Counted from the first letter of the stretch, positions 18,733 to 29,750 are shown. The stretch: DNA of 29,750 bases from Brachionus koreanus (GCA_016987375.1 PJRA01000011.1:743769-773518); one strand, 5' to 3'. Made by a program: numbers and translations. Notes: a model not told the origin generated them from the sequence alone.

Positions 18733-20610
18733 TTTTATATATTTTGTTTGTTTATTTATTAAGGAGCTTTGGTTTTGATGAGCGAATGAATCGATCGATT
18801 GGCTTAAAAACTAGTTTTTAAAAATTGCTTGTATATTTTTTTTATTTTTTCGAAATCCGTCCTTTTTTAACAATTAAATGATTATTTTGAAGTTCAAGTG
18901 CATTTTTTTTGTTTATTTATTTAATTATAGTTAATTTAAAAAATAAAATAATCAAAACTTTTTTAAAAATGTAAAATTAAACTAGGATATCCCAACAATA
19001 ATTTGACCTGATTAAATCTTGTGACAGCTTAGTGAAGGAATATTCTGCATTGTTATTACCAGAAAATATCGACTGGTAATCCTTTAAAATTCTCATTAAG
19101 GTACAATGTAATTTTTTATTTAAATTTAAATACTCTGATTAAATATTAAAATTTAATTTTTATTTAATTAATAAATATTTGTTTTATTCAAATAAGATTT
19201 TTGATATTTTTATTTAAATTAATAATCAATTTGAATAGCTTGTTCAATATATTTAATTTTGAAAGTTATTACTTGGAATGAGCCTCAAATGTCAATACTC
19301 GCTTCAAAACTGTTTAAACTAATTGCACACAAAATTTCTTCTGAAAAATTATTCCAACTAATTTCAGTATAGATTACTGCTTTAGAGACTCCAAACCTGC
19401 AAGCTCAGATACAAACTGCGTCGTTATACGCTAAAACAAATAAAAAGTCTTTAGCTTACCTTTTGGAGCTTTTTCCTGCTATTTGACGTTCGTGTCTTGA
19501 AAGCGAAACCGAAAAGTCTACTATAGTGAGATTAAATTAGTTATCCTGCTTTGTCAATTTAGTTAAACTAAGTTCATCATTGAATTTTACTATTATTAAA
19601 CTTTTTTGATCTATTTTTTTATTTTTTTTTAGTATCTACACTTAGAGCAAATGGCATATTTCAAATGAGGTATGACAAGGGACCGGTATAGTATAGTAGC
19701 CTAACTATTTTTGTTATCGAAAATTTAATAGGTCTACCTAATAATAGATCAAATTAAAATCAATATTTAATATTTTTAAAATTATTCAAACGCTTTTTAC
19801 TAAAAGTTTAAGTAAAAGTTAAGTCAAGTCATAGCTTTTACTTAAATTTTGTAATTTAGACTTAAAACTGTGACTTATAAAAAAGTTTGATTTATTCCTT
19901 AATTAATAAAAATCATTTAAAATTAATTATTTTTTTGAATATTATTTTCCTTTTGTAACTTTTACATAAAAATTCCTCATTTTAATTATTTTAATTGTTA
20001 AAGAAAATATAATTCAATTATTCATCAATATCAAACACTATTTCTTGTGCTCTCTTAATCAAAGAATTTTGTCTTATTTCTAATTCATTTATTTTGTTTT
20101 CGTCAATAAAGATCAAATCTAGAAGGTAGCGGAAGATCGATTGGCAGAACTATTTTTGAAGAAAGCCGAGTAATAATGGACATGTGGACTTCTTGTTTTA
20201 AGACTGCCTAAAAACAACATACGGGCTTTATTTATAAAATTGAAATATTTTTGATTGAAATTTTAAAAATCATTTAAAAAAAAATTTTTTTTTACAACAA
20301 AATACTTTTAATTGGAGTTATTTTATTAGATTAAAAATGATGTTGTTTTGTGTTTAGAAAGAAAGTTTTTAAAAAAAATATAAAAATTATTTAAAATTTT
20401 TTTAATTCTTAATTTTTTAAAAATTTTTTATAATATTTAGTAAATTAAATAATTATTAAATTTAAAAATCCTTATTTTGGACAAGACCGCTTGGAAGACA
20501 AGCCAAATGATCACCCGCATACTAATTGACCGTATTTTTGACTGCGCGTTTTAAGCTTGTCGTATTTTTTCGAGTGATAAAAATGAGACTCCTAAATAAA
20601 TGAATTGACA

Positions 20611-20960
20611 TATTTTTTCAAAGCTTTTGTCAGACCTCATCTTGAATATGGAGTTCCAGTTTGAAGACCGTACTTTAAAAAAGACATAAATGCCATCGGA
20701 GCCGTTCAAAGACGAGCAACAACTAAATCTGACAACACTTGAAAATAGAAGACCAACCCTAATATTTCAAGGACTATGATAAAATTAACTGGTTTAATAA
20801 AATCGTGTTAAATGAACAAACTCATCAACCAAATTCACACGAATTCCAAATAGAAAGACAAATAGTCAAATAAATTTTCATGAGGGCTGAAAAGAGGGCA
20901 TATGCAAAAACAAAAACATACATTTCATGTGGTCAGTCACATAGCTATTCATTTATTATT
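20611..20960 (+). mobile_element. Decayed non-LTR retrotransposon (reverse transcriptase C-terminal part)
   Basis: From 20617 the frame reads FKAFVRPHLEYGVPV, a stop, RPYFKKDINAIGAVQRRAT. This is the familiar (L/F)YKA(L/F)VRPHLEY...W.P...KDI..(I/L)..VQRRATK block near the end of the reverse transcriptase of many non-LTR elements (Jockey/CR1-like). The expected Trp codon is a stop (TGA), and a further stop follows, so it is dead. A TTATT-rich stretch near 20950-20975 could be the element's 3' tail. Only this fragment is recognisable. Confidence 0.7.
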
Positions 20961-21435
20961 TATTATTATTAGGTTAAATATAAAATTAGAAAATAAAATA
21001 TAAAATTAGAAGGGGAAAAAATATTCAAAGTAATTTCATAATCTGGCAATACCCAAGAAACCTAGTTTGGAAGAAATATTAAGTTGAGTTAAGTCAAACT
21101 TTTCTTATAATGTTCTTTTGTACCAATTTTCAAAATTTATTTATGTGAATTTTTAAATAATAAATAGTTTTAAAAAAAACTTGAAATTTTATTAAATTAA
21201 AATAGATAATTTTTATATCAGAAATTAAATCATTCAAGCTGAAACGAACAAAACTCAAGTTAAATTTGATCGAATTTAATTTTATTGAAATAGAAAGGTG
21301 CTTAGAAATTTTTTTCTTTCAATTAAAAGTAACTTAGCAACAGTGTATAAGTAAAAGCTTTTTTTTAAAACATAAAAATAATAATTCATTTAAATTTTAA
21401 TAAAGAATATTAGTGATAACTGATGTAATTGAGCT

Positions 21436-24400
21436 ATGGCTAGCAAGATATCATCGGGCCAAATAGAGCCCATTGAATTGAATCATAATAAAAAAATTCC
21501 ACCAATTCAGCCAAAACGACAGCTCAATCGACTCAAAGTGACCGATTCATTGGTTGCCCCAATCGAGCAGCAGTTGCCTGTTCCAAATCATCTACTGGAC
21601 ACAAGTAAAATACTTATTTTGAAAGCTTTAGTCCTAATTATTTGGCTCAATTTTTAAGAAATATTCGCAAAACTTCAGCGCAACAGTGCATTTGAGGTAT
21701 CACCGGTCGAAGTTCATTTCGCCGGCTTTGAAATAAACCAATCCGATCAAAAACGATACACTCAAATACTCAGGGTTATTAACATATCTGGACAGTTGCA
21801 GCGATTGACTGTCATACCACCACAAACAAAATTTTTTACCATTCACTATGTCAAACAAGCAAGTAGCACAAAAATTTTTTTCCTACACTATTAACATTTT
21901 AAACAAATAGGAAAGATTAGTGGCTGGTTTTGCTCTCGAAATTAAAGTATATTTCAAACCACAGGAATACAAATACTATCAAGATGCTATACGCGTTTAT
22001 TCCCAAGTAAATTTAATAAAAATCCAATAAATTCAAAAAAGCCTGATAGAATTAAAATTTTATTCAGTTTTAAAAAAGTACAACGAAAAAAAAACATAAA
22101 TAACTGAGTAAAACAATTATCACAAGTCAGATTTATTTTTGTTGGCATATTTTGGCTTTAGTTCTTCTATTTTGCGAATAAAATCACTTTTTTCTGCCAT
22201 GCCAAATGTACTCTCACCCCAATCGGACAAAATTTTTTTCAAGTCCTTAACTTTGAGTTTTTTCAAATCGACTGTGTCCAAATCTATCTGCTTTTCGTAT
22301 TTTAGATCACATATTTGAGAGTCTTTTTTCAAAAGTTTTTCGCGGCAAATTTTGTCAGCCGGCATTCCCCAACTCATCGGCTTCGACATCTCACCAATGA
22401 TATAAGTCGCTGAAGTTTCTAGACCACCGACATAATAACACTATTGAAATAAATTAAAAAAAAATCTCAAAAAAAATTTCTCTTCTTAAACATACAAATT
22501 TTTCCTCTCTTCCTTTGGCTTTTTTACAGAACTCTATGAACTTGAGTTCGATTTCGTCCTGTTTGGCATCATCTGGTAGTTCGGCACGAAGTTTCTTGAT
22601 CACCGACTCACATACTTCACACTCTTGAACTTTGCCTAGACTTGTGGCCAAAATTGAAAAAGTTATCAAGACTAGAAATAATTCTTTTTCCATCTTTTTT
22701 TTTTCAGGACTAAAACTCTATTTTATTTTTTTATTTTAAATACGTTTCAATAGCTCAAAATTTAAATATTATTTAGTACATGTAAAAATACTTGTTCGCT
22801 TTCTATTGGCTTGTTTAGATAGTGTAAGAATAAGACTAATAAATTTCGCGTAAATTCTATCAAGCTTTTTTAGCCAATTGAGTTTTGACATATACTTATT
22901 TATATTAAAGGGAGATGAGAATTTATACGTGCCTATACACGCGTATCCAATATTGTCTTCTTTCGAATTTCCGACTAATTACAAATTTCCTAATTTAGCC
23001 TTGGGAAAAAGGTAAGTTTTGGTATTTTTAAATTATAACTCAAAGTTGCTTTAGTAATTCTTGGCCATCAAATATTGCCAAAAAAAGACCAATTTTCTTA
23101 TTTTAAACAGTAGTTTCTATGGAAACCAAAATTATTGTGCATTAAATGATATCAGTTAGAATTTTTTTATAAATTTTATTACAGAGCTAAGAAAAACTAT
23201 TTTATTTTCAAATAATCAAAACTAACTTTACTTTAAAAAAACTAAAAAATTACCAAGTTTGTAAAAGAAATTCAACACTTGAAAAAAAAAAAATGAAAAA
23301 AATTTCTTCGAATATTTTGGAATAAAATTTACCATCTTTTACTTACATAATTTTATTTCACAATTGAAAAAATCTATTCAAGTCTTTAAAAACGTTTACA
23401 ACACAACCAAATTAATTAATAATAGAAAAATAGTTAACAATATTTAAAAAAGATTTTTTGAGTAAAAAAAATTTTTTTTTTTATTGTCTAATTTTTAAAC
23501 ATAAGTTAATATATTTTGTCTAGGTTTAAATTTGAATAAAAATTTAAAAAAAATTGAGAGATGATATTTAAATCAATATTATTATTAATTTCTCAAAGTT
23601 TCTAAAGTTTAAATAAGTATTTCTGATTTTAGTTATTAACCATTTTATTTTTCGATAATGTATTTCTTATTTGGATTTTAAAATTCTATTATTTAAATAA
23701 TAATTTTATAATTTAAATAATAATAACTTACTAGTCTCATGTCACTTCAATGTGTCATCGTATAATACATATTTAATATAGAGAAGTTAAAATCATTTCA
23801 ACTTCAAGCTTTGCTTACTAATTTGCTATATTACTAATATTTACATTTTTCTACTTTAGTGGCTCCCAGGAAGGTGGCGCCACTTCGTTATTATTTTATT
23901 TAGAAATAAAATATCTGAAAACATAAATTTATATATTATTAAATCAAACATTGGTAAGTTTCCTAAAAGGAGATAAAACAATTTAAGTAAAAAATTAAAT
24001 ATTTCTATGAATTAGATATCAGAAGATAATTTTTCTGTGTTTTTTTATGAATTTATGCATTATCTAAGAGAATTAAAAACAAAAAAATTAGACTAAAATA
24101 CATTAAATAAGTGATAGATGCATAGCAACTTAATGATAGAAGACGAACACATTAGTCGAATATAAAAAAATGTATAAAGCATATTTTAATAATTTTTTTT
24201 GATTTCCTAATAAAGATTAAACAATGCAAAAACACTAACCGATTAACCAGCTTTTCTCTTTTTCGATTTTGTCCTTGAATTAAATTTTCGAAAGAAAACA
24301 CAAGTGAAAATAATGAAATCTAATAAGCAAAACCCAACAAGATGAGTGCAGACAACTCTTCAAAGAAAAAAACATAACTGCAATTAGTGCACTCGATACA

Positions 24401-27400
24401 AAAACAACGTTTGCGTCGCTTTTTTAGATCATTTGGAATTTGGACTAGATTTGGTCTGAATTTATCGTCAAAAAGGTTCATTAATATTTCTTGAAATATA
24501 ACATTGACATGTCACAAAAGAATCTATTTCATGTTATAACAGCGTTACACTAAAATATAATACTCTATTTTAAAGACATGTCACTAAATTCGGAAAATTA
24601 TGCTATTAACTTTTCCATTGTTTCTTAATCAACTTAAGCTTTTAATTTAAGCATTAAATTTTTCTTTAGTTTCCGTTAATCGATAAAAATTGAAATTTTT
24701 TACACTTTATTAAGCAATAGCTTTCAAATAAGTTTATTAAGCAAAAATAAAAACGTATTAACAAAAAGAAGTGTCTGCGTTAAGATTTCTATAATTATAG
24801 GCGCAAATTTAGGCTGATTCATTATGCTATTGCAGTGCTTATGAATTTAATTTGAATATTTCTTTATCAATTTGAATTTTGAGACTTTCATTGCTGATAA
24901 ATCTTATTTTGGTGGTTTATTCCATAATTCAAAAACTCTGTTTATCAAAAATTGATATCGTCTTTTTTTGTTGATCTCTCATGCAAGTTTATGATCACTA
25001 AGCATTTTCAAAATCACTAGTAAATTCTTATTTTTTGAACACAGAATATATTCTTATAAGATTAAAAATTTTACTGAGAATTATATTTAAAATTTTAATT
25101 TATTTTAAAAAATAGTAGACATTTAAATTATTTAAAAAAATCTAAAAACTTAATTTTATAAAAATATGCAAAAAAAATATAAAAAAAATTGTTAATTTTT
25201 TTTCAATATCTTAAATTAAAAATGTTATAAAATTATTTTATTTCAATTTAAAAAAAGTTAAAAAAACGATTGAAATTAAAAAGATCGATCTCTTGAGTTA
25301 AATTTGCTTTTAAATTTGAAAAATTCTCGATTCAAATTTTTCATAAATTAATCTCTGAATTTTAAAAAACTTTTAGAACATCAATTTCTATAGGACAGTT
25401 TTCGCTAAAATTGGAATTTTATAATTAAGTTTTTGGCTTTAATCATCACATTTTGATTGACTTATAATTATTGTTTATCTATTTTCGAATGAAAATTGGA
25501 AATATACATAATAGAAATATACAAATTTGTCAAATATAAAATTGAAACTTAAAAATTAAATTTAAATGATCTTTATATTTTAATTTTTTAAGCTTGACGC
25601 GAAGTTTTAATCTTCGAAGTTCTGCGCCCATTGAATTCGAATATTTCATTGAGATATTAGAACGAAATCCAGCTTTTCACATTGAACCATTAGAAGGTGT
25701 TATACCTTACAAGCGGGATGCTACCATAAATGTTACCTTTACACCAAAAGAATTTTGTACAGCAGTAATGAGTATTCAGCTGGTTATATCTCAATTCAAT
25801 TCCAAGCCTATAATTTGTACATTTTTCGGCTCATCTAAACCGGGTTTAGGCAGGTACTATCAAATAAGTTAACTAAAATTTTCTTTCAAAAAGTGTTTTT
25901 ATTTAAATAGGGAAGAAGCTTTGAATAAGTATAACAAATTATCGCAGATTCCTGAAAAAAAGTCAGCAGAACCCATTGAAAATGAAGATGATGATGAGGA
26001 TGATTTTTTCAATGAATACAAAGATGATGGAAGTTTAAATTCAAGATCTTTTATGGATGATTCTGGAATGGCATCGCCTAATGTCCGATCTGCCAAACAA
26101 TCAAACATAAAAGAGCTAATTACTCTCAACGAAGACGTTGCTATAAAAGAAGAGAGGTTCGTGGACTACGATGGTTACCGAGTTCCCAAAAATTTAAACA
26201 ATCCATGGGCTATTTCTAAAGTTTTGATTCAAACAAAAGGAAAACTAAGTCTTAGAGAATTGAAATCATCAGCTAAAAACTCTTCTAAAATATCTGCTCA
26301 GGCTAAAGAAGCAATTTTTTTGCAAAGAGTCAATGAACTGGAGGATGAAGAGCGCAGAAATCAACTCAAATGGCAAGTCAAACTAGGTGAATCACCGGTC
26401 GACCCAGAAACAAGAGAAGACATCTTGATCAGTAGGACAAAGGCTGAGATTGAATATAAAGTAAATGTCAAGAAAAAATGAAACAAATTTTATATTTTAC
26501 AAAAACATGATTTATTTGATTAATATTTCTAAAAAGAAGAAAAGAATCAAAAAAAATTTTTGATTAAAAAAAAAACTATATATTTATTATCCTTAATTTA
26601 CTTATATTTTTGGTATTTTAGCTCTCGATTGGAGTTCCATTTTTGGAAAATGAAATAAATCGTCAAAAAACAACAGAGCTTGAATGTAGAACAGTTAGAG
26701 ACTATAAAAAAGTTATATTTAAATTTAGAAAAGGGTTATTATTAATTGTTTCATTCTATTCAAGATTGGACGAACAGACATTACTTTTGATACGTTTAAA
26801 AATCAAATATGGCAATTGAGATTCATGGCTCTAGACACTTTCATCCAAGCAGTTCGAAAAGTAATTGAAATTTTTTAAATTATGCTAAATCAAACCTGGT
26901 ACTAAATAAGTGAAAATATTTTTGATAAAGTTCACTTTACAATAAAAAAATTAAATTTTAAATCTATTTAAATATAATAATTAAAAATTTAAAAATAAAA
27001 CATTAAAGAAAACAAAGATGATATGTCAAAAAAAAGTTACTTAACGGCATATATTTAAGCAAAAGGAGAATACTTAATAAAAATCCATCATTCTTTTCCA
27101 TTATTTTTTTAAATATTTACTAATATTTTTAAATAGTATTTTAAAAAGTAACAAATTGAAATCATCTCCTAAAATGTTTGAGTCTTATTTAAAAAAAATT
27201 TTTTTGTTTTCAATTCAAAATTCAATCATAAATTGAATAATAAACTGGTATTTTTTTATATTTTGAAATTCCAAATGATTTTTTTGAATTATTTTATTTT
27301 TTTCAATTAATCATTTCAAGAAGTTTTAAAACTTAAGAAGTCAACCAATAAATAAAAATATATTTTTTCAAAATTTTAACTAATATTTTTATTTCATTTT

Positions 27401-29118
27401 AAAAGGTAATAATTAGAAATCGTCTCCTAAAATGTTTGAGTCTGATAAAAAAATTTATCGATTCATGGAACGAAGCATTAAATGATTCGGATACTGTGGA
27501 AGATGTAAAATTCAACATCGAAAACTACATCGATATATACACAAAACGAATGCGTGGAGAAAATGTCGATCAAAATGCGATATTAAAAGTAGTTTCTAGC
27601 AAACACATGGGTACATATTTTTTTCCTCAAGTGGTTGAGTTTAAAGAATTCCAAGACCATGAGGCAAAACACTGCGAGAAACTATCCAGTATATCAAAAC
27701 TAGACTCATTAGGCTATGTAGCTGTTAGACCTCTTGAGTTCCAAATACAAACAGAAACCCCATATCTTAATTTAGCTGTACCTGCTTTATACAAACTCAA
27801 CTCTTACAAGCCATCATTGGACAATCAATTTGTTCCCAAACACGAATCACGGATTCAAAAATTACGAGTAGGTGCGGAAGATGAGCTTATTCAAATAGAT
27901 TCTGTTCCTACAAACAAGACCAAATCTAAAAATCAAACAGAACAAACTTCAACTCAAATTTTAGACCTGAATCCATCAAAAGAATTATCTCAGCCTCCTC
28001 AATTTCATCCGCTTCATATTTTTGTAAAATTAAAAAAAAAATTTTCAAATTTTTCTAAAATTAATTCTTACAGAATCCAGCCCCTGGACTAATTTCATAC
28101 CAGAAATTATTGCCTTACTCTGGTATAGACTTGAACCATCATTTAAACCCACTTCCCAGATTCGAGCAAGATCAGCCATTTACTACACAAAAAAAATTTT
28201 TAGACCGCGAAGATGTGATTAAAGGAATAATGGCATGGAAAAAATTTCCGAGTCAAGGTCTAATTTCATTGTCGAATACTCCCACAATAACTGATGTTTG
28301 GGTACCAAGAAGATCCAATCCATTCGGGATCGACTTGTTGCCATTGGAGACACCACATCTTTTGTCCGGCTTACCCGAGGATGACAAAAAAGCCTTAGCT
28401 GGAGAAGAGTAGAATTTTTAGACTTTTAGAAAGATTTTTTTCGAAATTTTTATTTTCAAAGGAATGACGATGATCATGTGTCGGTGGTCAGCAAGGATGT
28501 TGGAGTTAAATTAACTCCCGAAATGGTTAATTCTCAATTTTCTATTCCCGAAATTTTCGAATTAAGAGAAAAGAATGCACGTGAAGAGTAAGTAGATAAG
28601 AATGGTTTTAAATTTTTTTATAACATGGTCTTTTTTACAACTAATTAGAGCTCTTAGACTTTTAAACAAACCACAATACTTTAGAATAACACCAGAGTAA
28701 GTATAAAACAATACCTGTCTTGTTGCCCTTGATTAACTAACGCTTTCCTCTAATCAAAAGCTCTTTTTTCATTTAATAAAGATAAAAAAATTTTTCTAAA
28801 AGGGTTCAGTTTCCGAACGGTGAAAAACTTCCTGCATCAAATATGCCTGTATCGTTGTTCGGCCAGGTGCCACGTGATCAAAGAGAGCAAGAATTGGAAT
28901 ACTTCATAAACAAGCAATATAACACTTTGGGTATGAAAATTCAAAATAAATTGGCTACAGTGGACCAGCAGTTTTCATCAAATCCGACTATTTCTCTCGC
29001 TTCGGGCAAACCTGGTACTTCAACAAGTCATCAAAACACCCAGTCAAATTCGAACATTAAATCAGCAGCAACAATTTCTTCAGCTCTAATTTCAAATTCA
29101 GCTGCTACTTTAAATTAA
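21436..29118 (+). CDS. CFAP221: CFAP221 (PCDP1), central-pair protein of motile cilia
   Basis: Thirteen exons join in frame to 1001 residues: 21436-21604, 21659-21858, 21911-22006, 22911-23011, 25593-25853, 25911-26460, 26622-26711, 26765-26860, 27406-28023, 28074-28408, 28462-28587, 28649-28696, 28803-29118. CFAP221 is part of the C1d projection of the ciliary central apparatus, and its loss causes primary ciliary dyskinesia in mice. Recognised segments in order are [40 protein letters not shown] (exon 4), [74 protein letters not shown] and WVPRRSNPF. The N-terminal part forms Ig-like ASH/HYDIN-type modules. Intron 2 is GC-AG, intron 3 contains MANF antisense, and intron 7 is the least certain (donor GTTATA). 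The protein is longer than human CFAP221 because of a Ser/Asn/Thr-rich tail. AATAAA is at 29158-29163. Confidence 0.93.
22120..22693 (-). CDS. MANF: MANF/CDNF neurotrophic factor, CXXC lost
   Basis: Minus-strand exons 22693-22496 and 22440-22120 join in phase 0 to 172 residues. MANF is an ER-resident, stress-inducible secreted protein that binds BiP and protects cells during ER stress. A signal peptide ([20 protein letters not shown]) is followed by the saposin-like domain with six cysteines: CEVC, FCKK, FCYY, KICRE and QICDL. The junction rebuilds the conserved FCYYVGG. The C-terminal SAP-like domain is well kept ([32 protein letters not shown]), and the protein ends in KSDL, a KDEL-like retention signal comparable to human RTDL. 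The CKGC motif of this domain reads STFGM... with both cysteines replaced. The gene lies wholly inside intron 3 of CFAP221 on the opposite strand. The minus-strand poly(A) signal is at 22063-22058. Confidence 0.96.
23012..25592 (+). other. 2.6-kb intron 4 of CFAP221
   Basis: The donor GTAAGT at 23012 and acceptor TTAAG at 25588-25592 bound a stretch without any exon that I can support on either strand. AGTGGC and GCCACT near 23859 and 23879 form a small hairpin around a GC-rich core unusual for this DNA. GACATGTCAC-like words occur near 24507 and 24576. Otherwise it is A/T-rich spacer. Confidence 0.6.
26861..27405 (+). other. Intron 8 of CFAP221 with decayed copy of exon 9 start
   Basis: The intron runs from GTAATT at 26861 to AAAAG at 27405. 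Within it 27121-27185 resembles 27381-27443, which spans the true acceptor and the first bases of exon 9 (shared TCTCCTAAAATGTTTGAGTC). The inner copy has an acceptor-like AAAAAG but then meets a stop in the required frame, so it is a non-functional duplicate. Confidence 0.7.
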
Positions 29119-29267
29119 ACTTATTTATTTATTTATCGTTTTTATTTTTGTTTTTAAAATAAATTCTGAATATAATTTTTAAACATAATAAATTTTCAAT
29201 CAGGTTTTCAAGCATTCTTAGACATTCTATTTTGAAACTTCTTTGATCAAAGTTAGCTTTTAAAGGT

Positions 29268-29750
29268 TTAACACTAGGAGGACCAAGGGGTCAAAATGAC
29301 ACTTTTTCAACTTAATTTTGCTTGCTATCTATTTAGATTTCAGATTTCAAATCTGATGAATCAGAGGAGTCAGATGATGATTTTGAGGACAATGATGAGT
29401 GGGATAATGAATTAGAAGAAATTGAACTTGATGAAACGATTTATTCAAGTGATGACGACGATTATGAAGATGAATATGATTTTGATGAGGAAAGTGATGA
29501 CTCAAATATGAATACTCAGAATGACAACAATGCCGAAAATAATGCAAATTTAGATCGTCTGCTGAAAAATAATATTGTGTTAAAGAAAATGAAATAAAAT
29601 CAACGACTTCAAGTTCAAGTGATGTTGCTCGATCAGAATATGATGCAAATAGGAAAAAATGTCAAGTGAGAAATTGTAACGGAAATAAGGCATATGAAAC
29701 TTGTAATAGATGCAATCGGGTAACTTGTGAAAATTGTATGAGTGAGAAGA
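29268..29750 (+). mobile_element. Internally deleted piggyBac element, 5' end
   Basis: The element starts at TTAA (29268-29271) with the terminal sequence CACTAGGAGGACCAAGGGG, the same family as the MITE at 9512-9677, including the subterminal GTCAAAATGAC. It lies about 150 bp after the CFAP221 stop codon. Its right end is outside the window. It contains pieces of the two ends of a piggyBac transposase but not the middle, so it is a non-autonomous deletion derivative. Confidence 0.85.
29340..29750 (+). pseudogene. Remnant piggyBac transposase: acidic N-terminus plus Cys-rich C-terminus
   Basis: From 29343 a frame encodes a strongly acidic stretch (SDESEESDDDFEDNDEW and similar) of about 85 residues, typical of the disordered N-terminus of piggyBac transposases; it ends at TAA 29595-29597. 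In another frame, from about 29600, the sequence encodes a Ser-rich linker and a Cys-rich zinc-binding domain (KKCQVRNC, ETCNRCNRVTCENC) as found at the extreme C-terminus of piggyBac proteins. The DDD catalytic core of several hundred residues that should lie between them is missing, and the two pieces are out of frame. No ATG opens the first frame. The window ends inside the Cys-rich domain. Confidence 0.8.

Larger units (their letters stand above)
18654..21435. other. Spacer with LINE relic and two GC-richer islands
   Basis: This 2.8 kb has no intact gene that I can support. It contains a palindrome just after the preceding gene (18703-18732), less AT-rich islands at about 19380-19520 and 20040-20215 that read open on the minus strand, and a decayed reverse transcriptase from about 20611. 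AATAAA at 18942-18947 could end the upstream transcript. Confidence 0.5.

Noticed and set aside
23859..23886. GC-rich hairpin AGTGGC...GCCACT in CFAP221 intron 4
   Set aside because: The stem is only six pairs with a long loop, and there are no flanking repeats to suggest an element end.
24500..24590. Two GACATGTCAC-like words resembling p53-family half-sites
   Set aside because: They are about 70 bp apart in an intron, each departs from the consensus, and nothing else supports regulatory use.
25899..26129. Minus-strand frame rich in Ser opposite CFAP221 exon 6
   Set aside because: It is the complement of the acidic plus-strand stretch of a clearly conserved exon.
29347..29547. Minus-strand His-rich frame near the right edge
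   Set aside because: It is the complement of the acidic Asp/Glu codons of the piggyBac N-terminus; GAT repeats give ATC/CAT on the other strand.
1..29750. CRISPR arrays, bacterial operons, rRNA or tRNA genes
   Set aside because: No spaced direct repeats, no Shine-Dalgarno-linked gene strings and no cloverleaf or rRNA-like sequence were seen; intron-rich animal genes explain the coding content.

Overview
The window is a strongly AT-rich piece of animal nuclear DNA. Genes have many short GT-AG introns (roughly 30-65 bp, with a few of 1-2.6 kb), AATAAA-type poly(A) signals and gene-poor spacers of near-homopolymeric A/T. Metazoan gene content (MANF, the ciliary protein CFAP221, a protein with a YAP/FAM181-type TEAD-binding loop) rules out bacteria, plants and fungi. 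Base composition, tiny introns and compact genes suggest a small invertebrate; a monogonont rotifer such as Brachionus is my best guess, by inference only. Most genes were rebuilt here by joining exons so that reading frame and splice phase stay consistent from start to stop.

Left block (1.4-11.7 kb, all plus strand): a SENP1/2-type SUMO protease; a putative RNA ligase-like nucleotidyltransferase (copy A, 7 exons); the intronless diphthamide-pathway WD40 protein DPH7; and a second ligase-like paralogue (copy B, 10 exons). The two paralogues carry motif I KANGE, motif III FEIL, motif IV EGVVLYF and motif V LKKKTTWY of covalent nucleotidyltransferases and look closest to the Rnl1/Trl1 type of RNA ligase. 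This ligase pair around DPH7 is the most unusual thing in the window. Spacers are only 78-198 bp. The last large intron of copy B holds a 166-bp piggyBac-type MITE and a second hairpin-type MITE.

Middle block (12.4-16.8 kb, minus strand): two small three-exon genes for secreted proteins, one Thr-rich and mucin-like, one Lys-rich, each with a signal peptide split over tiny exons. Weaker exon-like islands upstream hint at a third. The rest is spacer.

Right block (16.8-29.1 kb): a two-exon plus-strand gene for a Ser-rich acidic protein with a YAP/FAM181-type TEAD-binding loop; a spacer with a degraded non-LTR reverse transcriptase; then a 13-exon CFAP221 gene (central-pair protein of motile cilia). 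MANF lies antisense inside CFAP221 intron 3 and has lost its C-terminal CXXC. At the right edge a piggyBac transposon begins at a TTAA; its N-terminal acidic part is followed directly by its C-terminal Cys-rich domain, so the catalytic core appears deleted.

The genes do not form one obvious pathway. SUMO removal, RNA ligation, diphthamide synthesis, ER proteostasis and cilia are largely housekeeping or structural functions. Two genes carry intronic partial copies of one of their own downstream exons, and the repeats point to ongoing small-scale duplication and transposition.
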